DNA of 64,000 nt from Acetivibrio thermocellus ATCC 27405 (GCF_000015865.1 NC_009012.1:2225081-2289080), one strand, 5' to 3'; shown: positions 16,264 to 26,395, counted from the first letter of the stretch. A program made the numbers and translations. Notes: generated from the sequence alone by a model not told the origin.

Positions 16264-17968
16264 TTATTCTACCAGTGCAGAAATATCAAGAATCTCTCTT
16301 AACTTAGCAATATCAAGTGTATATGCTTTTACAGGCTTATCAGCAGAGTTGGCTGTATTGAACCTTACTGTTTTGTAGTCAGAGAAATACTCTTTTGTTC
16401 TTAATTGCTTTCTGAATTGAGGAAGGGATAAAACTTCCACATCTAATATGTTATGTTCTCTTACATACTTTGTAAATTTATCATATAAAGGACTAATATT
16501 CAGTGCCAACTCAGTACCCTGATTTATAACCTGATAATCATTACCCCTTATAAGTACCCCTGATTCTTCCATACGACAGATAACCTCTAGAATTTTCTCT
16601 ATGCTTCCTTTAGCCTCATTTTGCCCATCAAGCAGGTAGTCATGAACTCCACTTAAAACAGAATTGAAGAGTTCTTGAATGCTATAGCCTACCTGTTTCT
16701 CAAAGTTCATATTCAGAGAATCATATACATCCTTGAGAAGGAGCAATCCCTGCATACAATTTGCAATAGAATTCTTAACTCTGGATGGTAAACTTAAATT
16801 TATCCTTTCTTCAATTGCTCTATGCCTTCTTATCAATTCATCAGGCTCTATTTTTAATGCTTGGTTTAATAGGCTTCTTCCAAGCATTCTTAGTTCTCTT
16901 GAACGCCGTTTTAGCATTTTAAATCGTCCTTGAATAACCTCATCCCTAATATTCGCTTTAGAGTACAAGACTTCCAGACTGCGTTCCTTTATAGCAGTTT
17001 CATCGAAGCCCATTTCCCCTACTAGAATTATTGGGGCAAGAGGTAGATATTCGTTAAGTATCAAATCAGGCCTGCCTCTATAGGCAGGTGTTCTGTCATA
17101 GGTATTTCTTAACAGGTCAGAAATTTCATCCATTCTGTTCTTATTTAACTTGGTTGGCTTATATTCAGTTATAATCATAGGGATAAGATTGCTGCTTGCT
17201 GACATTTTTGCATTTACAAATCTTGTTATCTGCCCGCTGCTTATAGTGCAATTTGTTGCAGCAAACATAGGCATAATAACATTTTCAACTGTTTCACTTT
17301 TCCCCGAACCTGATTCGCCTGTAATAATTAAGTAGTTATGCTTTATTCTCCCGCTTTGCCATAATTTTTCTTTCAAAAAACAACTTGCACAAAAACCGAT
17401 AATAGTCGCTGTAATAGGAAGAATATTAAAATTAAAAAGAAGTTTTGATAATTGCGCTAATCCAATATTATCTATAGGCTGTACTTCAGCAAGTCCAGTG
17501 CCGATACACTTTGAGTTTTCCATGATTACAATATCATCAACAATATTGTCATTTTTATCAATGGCTTTTGTGTCTGATACAAAAATGTACTGTGACTCTT
17601 TTTTCACAATACCTATATAACTTACACCTGTCTTAACAGCATAAGGCTTCCTGGAGACGATATCCTTAATAATCTCAAGGTCGTGGTCATTTCCCTGGTA
17701 TATAAGGTCTATGCTGTTGCGGTTAAGGGCACTCTTAAACTTACTGGTAGAAGAAAAATCACTGGTATATAAAATCTTTGTTATCAACTTGTTGCTAGTG
17801 GTATGAAATTCCACTTTAAACTGTGCTTCATTGTCCATTTGTACCATTTCAATTGGGATTATAATAAAATTAGTCAGTGTTACTTTATCTCCGTTTGCTT
17901 TTATTTTAATATATCGGTTATCCTGCTCAATAATGCTGCATCCGGCTCTGCTTGTTATAGTCTCAAGT
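16264..17968 (-). pseudogene. Primase/helicase-like ATPase of an integrative element, 5' end lost at an IS256 element
   Basis: The frame is open from the stop at 16264 to the border of the IS at about 17968, without the gene's own start; an internal ATG at 17847 would give 527 residues. The Walker A motif GESGSGKSETV lies about 180 residues from that ATG, and ELAP-type downstream strands (IPMIITEYKP, PLAPIILVGEMG) resemble the Walker B and sensor regions of DUF927/P4-type helicases of phages and integrative elements. The C-terminal about 150 residues probably form a winged-helix region. The N-terminal part (primase module if present) is missing and was not found beyond the IS. Confidence 0.6.
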
Positions 17969-19333
17969 AGTGGTGTAAATTTCGTGGAGGCTAATTGACA
18001 AAAGTAACCACGATATGATTTCTACTTTATTAGGGAAACAAAACAAAACAAATAAAGTAGAGGAGGTCATACCGTGGCTACTAATAATAGAATGGCACTT
18101 TTAGAACAACTTAGCAAGTATGTTGTTGAAAAAGATAAAGATTTTTTAAAAGAAGCATTAACATTACTCATTAATGCCCTAATGGATGCGGAAGTTACAT
18201 CAATAATAGGTGCTGAAAAGTATGAAAGAAATAATAATAGAAACAACTATCGCAATGGATATCGTCTAAGAGAATGGGATACTCGAGTAGGAACATTACA
18301 GTTAAGCATTCCCAAGTTACGTCACGGAAGTTATTTTCCAAGTCTTTTAGAACCGAGGAAAATGTCAGAGAAAGCATTATTGAATGTAGTTCAGGAAGCC
18401 TATGTTCATGGAGTAAGTACCAGGAAGGTGGATGAACTTGTAGAAGCTCTTGGAATGAAAGGGATTGATAAAAGCGAAGTATCAAGAATCAGTAAGCAAC
18501 TGGATGAATTTGTAGAAGAATTTAAAAACCGTAGACTGGAAGGAGAATATCCTTACCTTTGGCTTGATGCCACTTTCCCCAAGGTTCGGGAAGGAGGCAG
18601 GGTATGCAGTATGGCACTAGTTATAGCAGTAGGAGTTAATCAACAAGGTGAACGGGAAATATTAGGTTTTGATGTAGGGATGAGTGAAGACGGGGCTTTT
18701 TGGGAGGAGTTTTTAAGAAGGCTGGTAGCAAGGGGTCTAAAAGGTGTAAGGCTTGTAATCAGTGATGCACATGAAGGGCTGAAGGCTGCAATAAAGAAGA
18801 TTTTAACGGGAAGTGCATGGCAAAGATGCCGTGTACATTTTATGAGAAACGTATTAAGCCAGGTACCAAAGCATTATCAGGGAATGGTATCATCGATAAT
18901 ACGGACAATATTTGCCCAGAATGATCAGGAATCTGCGAGGGAACAGTTAAGGCATGTAGTAGATGAGCTTAAAAATCGTTTTCCAAAAGCAATGAAAATT
19001 CTTGAAGAAGCAGAAGAAGAAATCCTGGCATATATGGCTTTTCCCCGTGAGCATTGGGCACAGATACACTCCACCAATCCTCTTGAGAGACTTAACCGGG
19101 AAATTCGCCGTCGAACGGATGTTGTTTGCATATTTCCAAATCGTGAGGCGGTAATCCGATTGGTAGGAGCAATGCTCATGGAACAAAATGATGAATGGAA
19201 AGTAGGGCGGCGCTATTTCAGTCTGGAATCAATGTCAAAGATTACATCGATAAATGAATTTACATTGACACCAGTAGCTTTATTACATAAATGAGGTGAA
19301 AAAATGATAAAGTAGAAATCATTTTACACCACT
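17969..19333 (+). mobile_element. Second type of IS256-family element
   Basis: The ends share the inverted repeat AGTGGTGTAAA (17969-17979, and its complement ending 19333). On both sides CAAG lies just outside, with a 2-nt offset, so the true ends may be a few bases further out. I could not find an 8-bp duplication, which suggests a deletion next to the element, in agreement with the missing 5' part of the primase-like gene. Confidence 0.75.
18074..19294 (+). CDS. IS256-family transposase (second type)
   Basis: 406 residues, only distantly similar to the transposase at 603-1826. The triad is seen as LWLDATFPK (first Asp), VISDAHEGLK (second Asp) and STNPLERLNREIRRR (Glu), with the RCRVHFMRN helix typical of mutator transposases. 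GTG start with AGGAGG 7 nt upstream; an ATG seven codons in is the alternative. Intact. Confidence 0.94.
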   Translation: MATNNRMALLEQLSKYVVEKDKDFLKEALTLLINALMDAEVTSIIGAEKYERNNNRNNYRNGYRLREWDTRVGTLQLSIPKLRHGSYFPSLLEPRKMSEKALLNVVQEAYVHGVSTRKVDELVEALGMKGIDKSEVSRISKQLDEFVEEFKNRRLEGEYPYLWLDATFPKVREGGRVCSMALVIAVGVNQQGEREILGFDVGMSEDGAFWEEFLRRLVARGLKGVRLVISDAHEGLKAAIKKILTGSAWQRCRVHFMRNVLSQVPKHYQGMVSSIIRTIFAQNDQESAREQLRHVVDELKNRFPKAMKILEEAEEEILAYMAFPREHWAQIHSTNPLERLNREIRRRTDVVCIFPNREAVIRLVGAMLMEQNDEWKVGRRYFSLESMSKITSINEFTLTPVALLHK

Positions 19334-19678
19334 TGACAAGACACTATCCAAATTTGCTATACTAATCCTGTAAAATTTCTGTTTCAACTAGCCAAATGTT
19401 TGACTTGATTGTCTTATTAAAATCCAGAGATGTCAACTACATAAAGAGCTCACTTTCAGAAGATTATTCGCCTGAATCTGTTTTCATTCATTCCATCCTA
19501 TCCGTCAATTATGTTATTTTGCAGAAAAAAGAAAGAATCAAGGTTTTATACTTATCTCTTACTCTCTCTTTTTTATAAAGTCAGATTTTAAAGGCCTGTT
19601 CTTTAAAAAATATATTAAAAATGGCATGAACATCAAAATAATGTTCATACCATTTTTAATCAAATTGACACTTAATTA
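19334..19678. other. Spacer between IS256 element and dockerin gene
   Basis: No supported gene. A 60-codon plus-strand frame (19396-19578) lacks an RBS and a family signature. The only clear element is the terminator at 19617-19657. No continuation of the truncated primase-like gene was seen on the minus strand. Confidence 0.5.
19617..19657 (-). terminator. Terminator of the dockerin gene
   Basis: Perfect-looking stem AAAAATGG(T/C)ATGAACAT with its complement around a 7-base loop. On the minus strand it is followed by T-rich sequence, 22 bp after the dockerin gene stop. Confidence 0.85.
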
Positions 19679-21811
19679 TTATTTCCAACCTTTTGGAATA
19701 TCATTATAGTTGGACAGTTTAGTACAGCTTCCAAAGCAACCCGAAAATTCTTTAACATTTGTACGCAGCCATAAAGCAGGTGCTACACCTGTTAAGTTTT
19801 TGCACCCATAAAAACATCTATAAAAATTGGTGACATTAACATTGCTATCAAAAAGACTCTCTGGAATTTCTATTAAGCTCGTACAATCCCTAAAACACTC
19901 TCTAAAATTAGTTACATTAACATTATTCGTAAATAATCTCGCAGGAATTTCTGTCAAACTACTGCACCCATAAAAACAACCTTGAAAGTCTGTTGCATTA
20001 GTATTATTTACAAATAGCCCTTCAGGGATTTCTGTTAGGTTACTACATCCTTTAAAGCACTCCATAAAGCTTATTACGTTAATATTATTTTTAAACAGTC
20101 CTTCTGGAATTTTTCTCAAACTGATGCATTCACTAAAACAACCTATAAAGATAGCTGTATCAACATTATTGGCAAATAGCTCTTCAGGGATTTCTGTTAC
20201 GCTGCTACATCCTTTAAAGCACTCCATAAATCTTGTTGTATTAATATTATTTCTAAACAAACCCCCAGGAATTTCCGTTATGCTACTGCATCCACTAAAA
20301 CAACTACTAAAGTCTGATGCATTAATATTATTTTCAAACAGCCCTCCGGGAATTTCCGTTATGCTACTGCATCCACTAAAGCAACCTCCAAAGTCTTCCG
20401 CATTAATATTATTTTCAAACAGCCCTCCGGGAATTTCCGTTATGCTACTGCATCCACTAAAGCAACCTCTAAAGTCTTCCGCATTAATATTATTTTTAAA
20501 TAGCCCTTCTGGAATTTCCATTATGCTACTGCATCCACTAAAGCAACCTCTAAAGTCTTCCGCATTAATATTATTTTCAAATAGCCCTTCTGGAATTTCC
20601 GTTATGCTACTACATCCACTAAAGCAACTACCAAAGTTTGCCGCATTAATATTATTTTCAAACAGCCCTCCGGGAATTTCCGTTATGCTACTGCATCCAC
20701 TAAAGCAATTACCAAAGTCTTCCGCATTAATATTATTTTCAAACAGCCCTCCGGGAATTTTTGTTATGCTAGTACAACCATAAAAACAGTAACTAAAATC
20801 TGTTGCATTAGTATTATTTCTAAACAATCCTTCAGGAATTTTTGCTAAACTAACACATTCACTAAAGCACCAACTAAAGTTTGCTGCATTAACATTATTT
20901 GAAAATAATCCTTCTGGAATTTCCTTCAGGCTACTACATTCATCGAAACAGCCCAAAAAATTAGTCGCATTAACATTATTTTCAAACAACCCTTCCGGAA
21001 CTTTTATTAAGTTGCTACAACGGTAAAAACACCGAACAAAGGTAGTTGCATTAACATTGCCTGCAAACAAACTCTCAGGTATTTCTGTCAAGCTAGTACA
21101 GCCGCTAAAACAGAAATTAAAGTCTGTTGCATTAATATTGTTTGAAAATAATCTGTCTGGAATTCTTTCTAGGTTACTACAGTTTTTAAAAAAAGAGCTA
21201 AAGTCAGTTAATCCGATATCTGGAAGGGGTGTAAGTATTTCAATCACATACTTATCTCCTGTAAACCGAATTGGTATGTGATCAAACCAAAGTACTTTTA
21301 TTGTATATACACCTGCTTTTTCATACTTATGCCTCAATGTTGAATAATCAGTTATAGTACTTGTTGTACCATCACCCCAGTCAACAACAATATTATTATT
21401 CTCTGATATCTCTTGAATAGGAAACCTGTATGTATCGCCATCCGAAAATAGTTTAATTTTAAAAGCAAATACCTCTTCACTGGTTTCCGTAGGAGTTGGG
21501 CTAACCTCCAGTGTAGGAGTCGGTTCTATATCCTCAACCGGAAATTTGTCTATTTCCTTGAGTAAGTATCTTTTCATCAACGAATAATCTGTTGAGGTTA
21601 CTTTACCGTCACCATTCAAATCAGCGGGAGTAATGTCATCAAGAGTTCTTTGCTTGAGCAGTACTCTCTTCATTATCATTAAATCGGTTGAGTTGATTGA
21701 ACCATCTGCATTTAAGTCACCGTATAATGTAGTAGCACCGGCAGACATCATGCTAACAACAATGGTTGCTGCAATAACTGTTAGTAGTAATAGTAGTCCT
21801 TTTTTTCTCAT
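19679..21811 (-). CDS. Secreted dockerin protein with BspA-like (DUF285) leucine-rich repeats
   Basis: 710 residues. A signal peptide (1-26, hydrophobic LLLLLTVIAATIVV) is followed directly by a type I dockerin (about 30-92) with two calcium-loop repeats, GDLNADGSINSTDL and ADLNGDGKVTSTDY, each with the Ser-Thr pair used for cohesin recognition. A Pro/Thr linker (about 95-112) leads to a PKD-like unit containing VDWGDGTTS. Then come 17 full repeats of 27 residues of the form CFSGCSSITEIPGGLFENN-INAEDF, BspA-like repeats with paired Cys, and a final half repeat. The protein should be secreted and docked on the cellulosome scaffold through its N-terminus, displaying the repeats as a binding or adhesion surface. 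No catalytic domain is present. Monocistronic. Confidence 0.93.
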   Translation of the reverse strand: MRKKGLLLLLTVIAATIVVSMMSAGATTLYGDLNADGSINSTDLMIMKRVLLKQRTLDDITPADLNGDGKVTSTDYSLMKRYLLKEIDKFPVEDIEPTPTLEVSPTPTETSEEVFAFKIKLFSDGDTYRFPIQEISENNNIVVDWGDGTTSTITDYSTLRHKYEKAGVYTIKVLWFDHIPIRFTGDKYVIEILTPLPDIGLTDFSSFFKNCSNLERIPDRLFSNNINATDFNFCFSGCTSLTEIPESLFAGNVNATTFVRCFYRCSNLIKVPEGLFENNVNATNFLGCFDECSSLKEIPEGLFSNNVNAANFSWCFSECVSLAKIPEGLFRNNTNATDFSYCFYGCTSITKIPGGLFENNINAEDFGNCFSGCSSITEIPGGLFENNINAANFGSCFSGCSSITEIPEGLFENNINAEDFRGCFSGCSSIMEIPEGLFKNNINAEDFRGCFSGCSSITEIPGGLFENNINAEDFGGCFSGCSSITEIPGGLFENNINASDFSSCFSGCSSITEIPGGLFRNNINTTRFMECFKGCSSVTEIPEELFANNVDTAIFIGCFSECISLRKIPEGLFKNNINVISFMECFKGCSNLTEIPEGLFVNNTNATDFQGCFYGCSSLTEIPARLFTNNVNVTNFRECFRDCTSLIEIPESLFDSNVNVTNFYRCFYGCKNLTGVAPALWLRTNVKEFSGCFGSCTKLSNYNDIPKGWK
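19900..21190 (-). repeat. 81-bp tandem repeat array inside the dockerin gene
   Basis: The DNA follows the 27-residue protein repeat. Units at about 20260-20770 (repeats 6-11) are nearly identical at the nucleotide level, whereas outer units have diverged. This indicates recent tandem duplication in the middle of the array and makes the region prone to length change and misassembly. Confidence 0.85.
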
Positions 21812-22383
21812 TTGTGCTTCTTCCCCTACATTTTTATTTTAATTTTGAGTTTATCACTCAAACCTTAATTTCTGTTAACTATCTTGCTAAAAAAATTTGT
21901 AGTGCTTCAAACCGCAAAAAGGCAAAAATAAATATAGGAATAGTTTTATCTTTTTCGCAATAAAACTTTTCCTCGAAATATAATCTTTTTAAAATTTGTC
22001 AACAAAATTGAGTGTAACTGTTATTTGGCTTTAATAAGATTTAAATGCAAACATATGAATTGATAAAGCAGTCCAATTCTAATACTTCAATCAAAAACAA
22101 ATAAAATATTCCCCATATATAATTATTATAGTCACTTTTAACACTCTTGCCATATTATTGTAAATAGTATCATAATATTTAACATATGTCAATATGTTTT
22201 TAAATAAAAAGTACAATAATTACTTACAAAAGTATTTTTTCGGCTTTTTTAAATAGTTTCTACCTTATTCCGTATCTATTTACTATATTCTTAAAAATGC
22301 TATAAAAAGCTTTGTAAATGTCAATCCATAAGTCTTTTTAAAATAGAACTTGAAATTACGATATGAATATCCTTCCGAATCCA
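21812..22383. other. AT-rich intergenic region upstream of the dockerin gene
   Basis: 572 bp without a gene. The dockerin promoter should be here. The stretch 21830-21990 is free of ORFs and contains A/T tracts; I do not recognise a riboswitch or a sigma-I-like promoter with certainty. Confidence 0.4.
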
Positions 22384-22773
22384 TCATTTTCCCAATTTGC
22401 GTTTCTGAAACATCTGCAAAATAAACACAATAATATGCAAAACCATTACACAAACACCCACAGCGCTGACAGAATTAAACAGCAACCACAACAATAGCTG
22501 TGATATAATACATATGATCAGCAAAATTTCTACTGTATTTCCCGTATTTACTTTCTTCATACCGGCCAAGAGCAACAAAACAATAATAACCGACAAAAAC
22601 GCAGTAATAATTGGAAACCAATTCCCGTATCCCACAGGCACCATGCTAAAATACGAAAAATATCTCACCACCCTCTCTTTTGGACCGGGTGCAAATGTCA
22701 TAGGCACTCCGAACGGCAAAGCCATTAAAATTACCGCAATTAGCATACAAAGCGCAGACATAATTTTTTTCAT
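22384..22773 (-). CDS. Small multi-span membrane protein
   Basis: 129 residues, function not recognised. Four hydrophobic segments: about 5-23 (also possibly a signal), 52-70, 83-100 and 104-122, with a basic C-terminal tail QKRKLGK. It lies just downstream of the decayed FtsW-like gene and in the same direction, separated by 41 bp, so it may be the last gene of the PadR operon. Start ATG has weak GGAG-like sequence upstream (CAGGAGTAG). Confidence 0.6.
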   Translation of the reverse strand: MKKIMSALCMLIAVILMALPFGVPMTFAPGPKERVVRYFSYFSMVPVGYGNWFPIITAFLSVIIVLLLLAGMKKVNTGNTVEILLIICIISQLLLWLLFNSVSAVGVCVMVLHIIVFILQMFQKRKLGK

Positions 22774-22814
22774 TACTATCTACTCCTGACAATTTTAATT
22801 ACCCATTTAATCGA

Positions 22815-24197
22815 TTATCTTTTTAAACTAATTACCAACTTCCCATCCTCATACGAAAATACCGGATTAGCCCTTCTGGGAGCTTTTATACTATCTTTAA
22901 AAACATCCCCTGTTCTGAAAACCGAAAGCATAAATCCTATTTATTAAAGAAGAATTTATTATCAGAGCCGTTTTCCCATAAGAAATCAGCGGCAACGATA
23001 ATACCGGAAATATTCCATATCCAAGATTACTAATTACATAGATAATTGCCTGCAAAATAAAGGTAAGCATTATTGATAACGATACCAAAGTTCCCAAACG
23101 CTCTTTTGTTTAGCAACATAATACAGCCCAAAAACAGAAAATAATATAATAACAACCAATATACCGGCAAATGCAATCCACCCAAAATTGTATGTCAATG
23201 CAGCAATCATATAATCTGTGTCAGAGGCAGGTATCAGGGGAACATTACTTCCAAATTGAGCAGGTACGGTTCCCTTGCCCGCAAATTTTGAGTTCGCCAA
23301 CAAATCTCTTATAAAGCAATAAGCATAACCTGCTCCGTAGCGATTGAAATATGGATATACTGCAACAAGAAATCTGCTTGAAAAATAAGGATTCTGCATT
23401 ATATAGACAATAGCTGCAATAATTGCAATAACTACAGGTATAAATACCAATAACAAATCTATCTTTTTATCGTTCCCAAACCATCCCTTTGCAATAGATA
23501 AGCAAAGTATAACAAGGGCTGATACCGTAAACAAAGCAAAACCGGTAAATGACGGCACAAACCGTAAAATAATTGCAAACGGAATATAACCTATGCCACA
23601 TAATATAATACCCATATATCCCTTGTGTCTCAAAGCATAAACCAGCAATGAATATGCAAGCGGGAATACCAACGAAAGATAGCTTAGGTTTAAAGACAAT
23701 CTTCCAAACCAAATCCTGCCGCCAACCGGCGCACCCAATAAAAGCCCCGCAACCTAAACTGCCAATGTGATAAAATAGCATTGTTTTGCGTATTTGCCCA
23801 GAAAAGAAAAGTCAAATAAATAGCATATTATAAACACAGACAAAGCAATAGCATAAGAAACCAAGCCAAACCCGGACAAAAAGTGCCTGGAAGAACCAAT
23901 AAAATAGTTCGCGAGTATTCCTGTCAACATTAACAAACCGGTAAAGGCAATCATTGTCCACTGAGGCTTTGGCCTGTGAATTTTATCGAGCTCCATACCG
24001 ACGGAAACGGCATTGCCCATTTGTAATATTGCTTTTTCAGTAGCCGTTTTTTCATCTTCTCCCTGAGAAACATAAGCATCCCTTTGGTCGCAAATATGAT
24101 TTTCAATTTCTTCTGCAACAATACTGCGGGCCTTTTTCCAACGTATCTGTTCACACACTGTCTTAACATATTGCTTTATTTCATCAGATTGGCTCAT
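22815..24197 (-). pseudogene. FtsW/RodA/SpoVE-like permease with N-terminal permease-prefix domain, inactivated
   Basis: The family flips or polymerises cell-wall precursors. The N-terminal 80 residues are a PadR-associated permease-prefix domain (MSQSDEIKQYVKTVCEQIRW), followed by multi-span FtsW-type sequence including GGRIWFGRLSLNLSYLSL and, near the end, LSLPLISYGKTALI, which matches the SGS/SxGG-type loop. The frame is broken by an in-frame TAG at 23754-23756, a frameshift near 23090 and another near 22930; the last piece ends at 22815 with YEDGKLVISLKR. Each piece reads on in the expected family order. It starts 14 bp inside the PadR gene end. Three lesions in one gene make real decay more likely than read errors. 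Confidence 0.8.
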
Positions 24198-24531
24198 AGC
24201 TTAACCCTCCGTTTAAAATTTTGTTGACGGCAGAAGAAAAAGTAATCCATTCTTTTTGTTTTTCCCGGAGAAGCTTTTTACCTTTTGAAGTAAGATAGTA
24301 ATACTTTCTTATTTTCCCATTACTCTCTTCTTTTTCATAGGACTCTACATAGCCATTGTTCCTTAGATTATGCAAAATGGGATAAAGTGTCCCCGCTTTC
24401 AAATTAAAAGTATCATCAGACCTCTGAGCCAAAGTTTCAATCATCTGATATCCATACATATCTCTTTCTTCAAGCAGCTTCAAAACCAGTATCGTTGTGC
24501 TGCCTGCCATAAGGCTCTTGTCAATTGACAT
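24184..24531 (-). CDS. PadR-family transcriptional regulator
   Basis: 115 residues. The winged-helix PadR signature runs LVLKLLEERDMYGYQMIETL, then TFNLKAGTLYPILHNL and the wing SNGKIRKYYYLTSKGKKLL. Start taken as ATG 24531 with AGGAGG at 8 nt; longer frames reach into the operator and lack an RBS. It overlaps the start of the FtsW-like gene by 14 bp. PadR proteins usually repress their own operon, consistent with the palindrome just upstream. Confidence 0.92.
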   Translation of the reverse strand: MSIDKSLMAGSTTILVLKLLEERDMYGYQMIETLAQRSDDTFNLKAGTLYPILHNLRNNGYVESYEKEESNGKIRKYYYLTSKGKKLLREKQKEWITFSSAVNKILNGGLSYEPI

Positions 24532-24543
24532 ATATAGACCTCC

Positions 24544-24589
24544 TATATATAGATTATCTATATATATTATATATAGATAATCTATATAT
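24544..24589. promoter_or_regulatory. Long palindromic operator/promoter of the PadR operon
   Basis: A 46-bp near-perfect palindrome built of TATATAGATTATCTATATA arms, overlapping a TATAAT-type -10 on the minus strand and ending at the RBS of padR. PadR proteins bind such AT-rich dyads, so autorepression is the natural reading. Confidence 0.7.
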
Positions 24590-24673
24590 GTCAATAACAA
24601 AACATTATAAAATTTTTAATTGCCGGTACACAGACTCGTTTTTTCAAATCCTATCTAAAATCACATTATACAA

Positions 24674-25435
24674 TTAATTTGAAAGCATAATTACCGATAT
24701 TTCCGGCGGATTGAACACCCTGATTCCAAAATCGCCGTTGCCCAATCCTCTATTTACAATTAATATTTTGCCATTAACCTGATACTTGCCGGCATCATAT
24801 TCGGGAAAAAACTCTCTTTCAGGAGAAAGTAATCCACCGACAAAAGGTATCCTTATCATACCTCCATGAATATGCCCCGACAGGGTCAAATCCGCTCCCC
24901 AATTAGAATAGGTGTCAGCATAGAGTGGATTATGAGTAAGTAAAATGTTATATGAATCAGTATCCAAATCACCTAAAATACTTTGAATTTGCTTTGTTCC
25001 AAAAAACACGTCCTTTGTATATTCATTTTTCAAATCCTTATAATACCTGAGATTAAACCATAATCCATATAAATTAATGCTTTCGGCACCTCTTGAAATT
25101 GTAACCTTTTCATTGTCCAGTACTCTGATTCCGATTTCACTAAGCTTGTCCATTAATATTTTTCGTTTATCTTCATTTAAATCTTGTTCATGATTGCCGA
25201 CAATATAATATACATCAAAGCTTTTACTTATCTGCTCTGCTAAATTAATAAAGACTTCAAAATCATTATCTTTTGCATTAACCATATCTCCGGTCATAAC
25301 AATAATATCAGGATTTTCACCGATAATCTTCTTTACAAGTCTGTTATTGTTATTTCCGAAGCTTTTATTGTGCAAATCTGACAATTGCAATATTTTGAAA
25401 CCTTTAAATGATGTTGGGTTTTCATTTATCTCCAC
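24674..25435 (-). CDS. Calcineurin-like metallophosphoesterase (YkuE/YaeI type)
   Basis: 253 residues. All metal-binding motifs are in order: LQLSDLHNK (DxH), MTGDMVN (GD), VGNHEQD (GNHE), LLTHNPLY (H) and LSGHIHGGMIRIPFVGG (GHxH). Relatives act on lipid-linked pyrophosphates (UDP-diacylglucosamine type) or unknown substrates. Members usually have an N-terminal membrane span; here the frame begins GTG right after a TGA and without a clear RBS, so the N-terminus may have been lost or lies in another frame. Alone, in the same direction as the PadR operon, no clear partner. Confidence 0.85.
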   Translation of the reverse strand: MEINENPTSFKGFKILQLSDLHNKSFGNNNNRLVKKIIGENPDIIVMTGDMVNAKDNDFEVFINLAEQISKSFDVYYIVGNHEQDLNEDKRKILMDKLSEIGIRVLDNEKVTISRGAESINLYGLWFNLRYYKDLKNEYTKDVFFGTKQIQSILGDLDTDSYNILLTHNPLYADTYSNWGADLTLSGHIHGGMIRIPFVGGLLSPEREFFPEYDAGKYQVNGKILIVNRGLGNGDFGIRVFNPPEISVIMLSN

Positions 25436-25531
25436 TCAATGTTTTTCATTCGTTTATATATTATATCAAAAAATCTTATAATATTTACACAAAAAACCTT
25501 CTTAGATATTATTTCCGATTAGAATAATTTT

Positions 25532-25858
25532 TTAGATAAGAAGTTCAAGTTGCTCTGATTTATAGTGATTATTTGCCTTTACAATAATATCTCTAAACTG
25601 TTTAAGGGATTCCGGCGGAATTATCGTTACCCCGCAATAAAACAATCCTTCTCCCTGCTCTGTCGAATCTATGAAATAAGTTTTCATACCGATAAAGTCA
25701 AACATATATTTTCTGACTATCGGTCCTATATATCTATCGCCAACAGGAATGCAGTTGAAATCTTTAGGCCCATAATCACAATAACATTTGCCCTCTTCAA
25801 AGGTATCTATTATTCCAAATTCATGATTATCTATTATTTCAAATTTATTATTATTCAC
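25532..25858 (-). CDS. Hypothetical protein, 108 residues
   Basis: Not recognised. Starts GTG behind GGGGG at 8 nt. A soluble mixed alpha/beta sequence with Cys-rich spot (EGKCYCDYGPKDFNC, about 23-37) and FYCG later, no signal or membrane segment. Its C-terminal end (NNHYKSEQLELLI) is helical. It stands alone between the phosphoesterase and IS remnants. Confidence 0.55.
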   Translation of the reverse strand: MNNNKFEIIDNHEFGIIDTFEEGKCYCDYGPKDFNCIPVGDRYIGPIVRKYMFDFIGMKTYFIDSTEQGEGLFYCGVTIIPPESLKQFRDIIVKANNHYKSEQLELLI

Positions 25859-25923
25859 ACTATTAAACCCCCAAAAATATATATGTGTATCATCAAGGGA
25901 AAATAACCAAAGCCATACATTAT

Positions 25924-26395
25924 TTAGAACGCAAAATTTTCTTCATAAAGTAAAAAAGCCTTGAAGCTATCAAGATTAGCAGCTCCTGAGGTTTTAAAAC
26001 GTACCTTGCCGTCAATAGGTTTTACTGTGCCAAACATAACTATTCTCACTTTTTTGCAAAGGCATAGTCCGGTTACTTTTGCTGAAGCCACATTCAGAAG
26101 GTGGCTTCTGCCAAGCCTCAATTACTGTTTCTTTCTGCTCCTGTGAGAAGTAGCTTTTCCGATTGCTATGCCAAGTATCAATAAGACCGGCAATACCATA
26201 TTCGTTATACCGATGTACCCGCTTGCGAAAGCAGGGGGCTGTCATATGAATATCTTTAGCCACTTCGAGACTTAGCTTGCCATCCCAAATTTGTAACATT
26301 GCAGGCATTCTTGTTTTAGCATCATTGCAATCCCGATATGAAGCTTTAAGTTCTTCATATGACAGGTAATATAATGTAATTATAAAAAGGCTAAA
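25924..26395 (-). pseudogene. IS630-type transposase remnant
   Basis: Reading on the minus strand, LSLEVAKDIHMTAPCFRKRVHRYNEYGIAGL is the HTH part of an IS630 transposase and RKSYFSQEQKETVIEAW its linker; after an internal deletion and a frame change, MFGTVKPIDGKVRF-KTSG matches the start of the DDE domain. No catalytic triad is complete and neither end is defined. Confidence 0.7.

Noticed and set aside
20124-20783. 219-codon plus-strand frame opposite the repeat array
   Set aside because: It is the antisense of the 81-bp repeats; open only because the repeat lacks stops in that frame, with no RBS or family signature.
19900-21190. Regular repeats that could suggest a CRISPR array
   Set aside because: The repeats are contiguous 81-bp units in one coding frame, without spacers, and translate to a known leucine-rich repeat.
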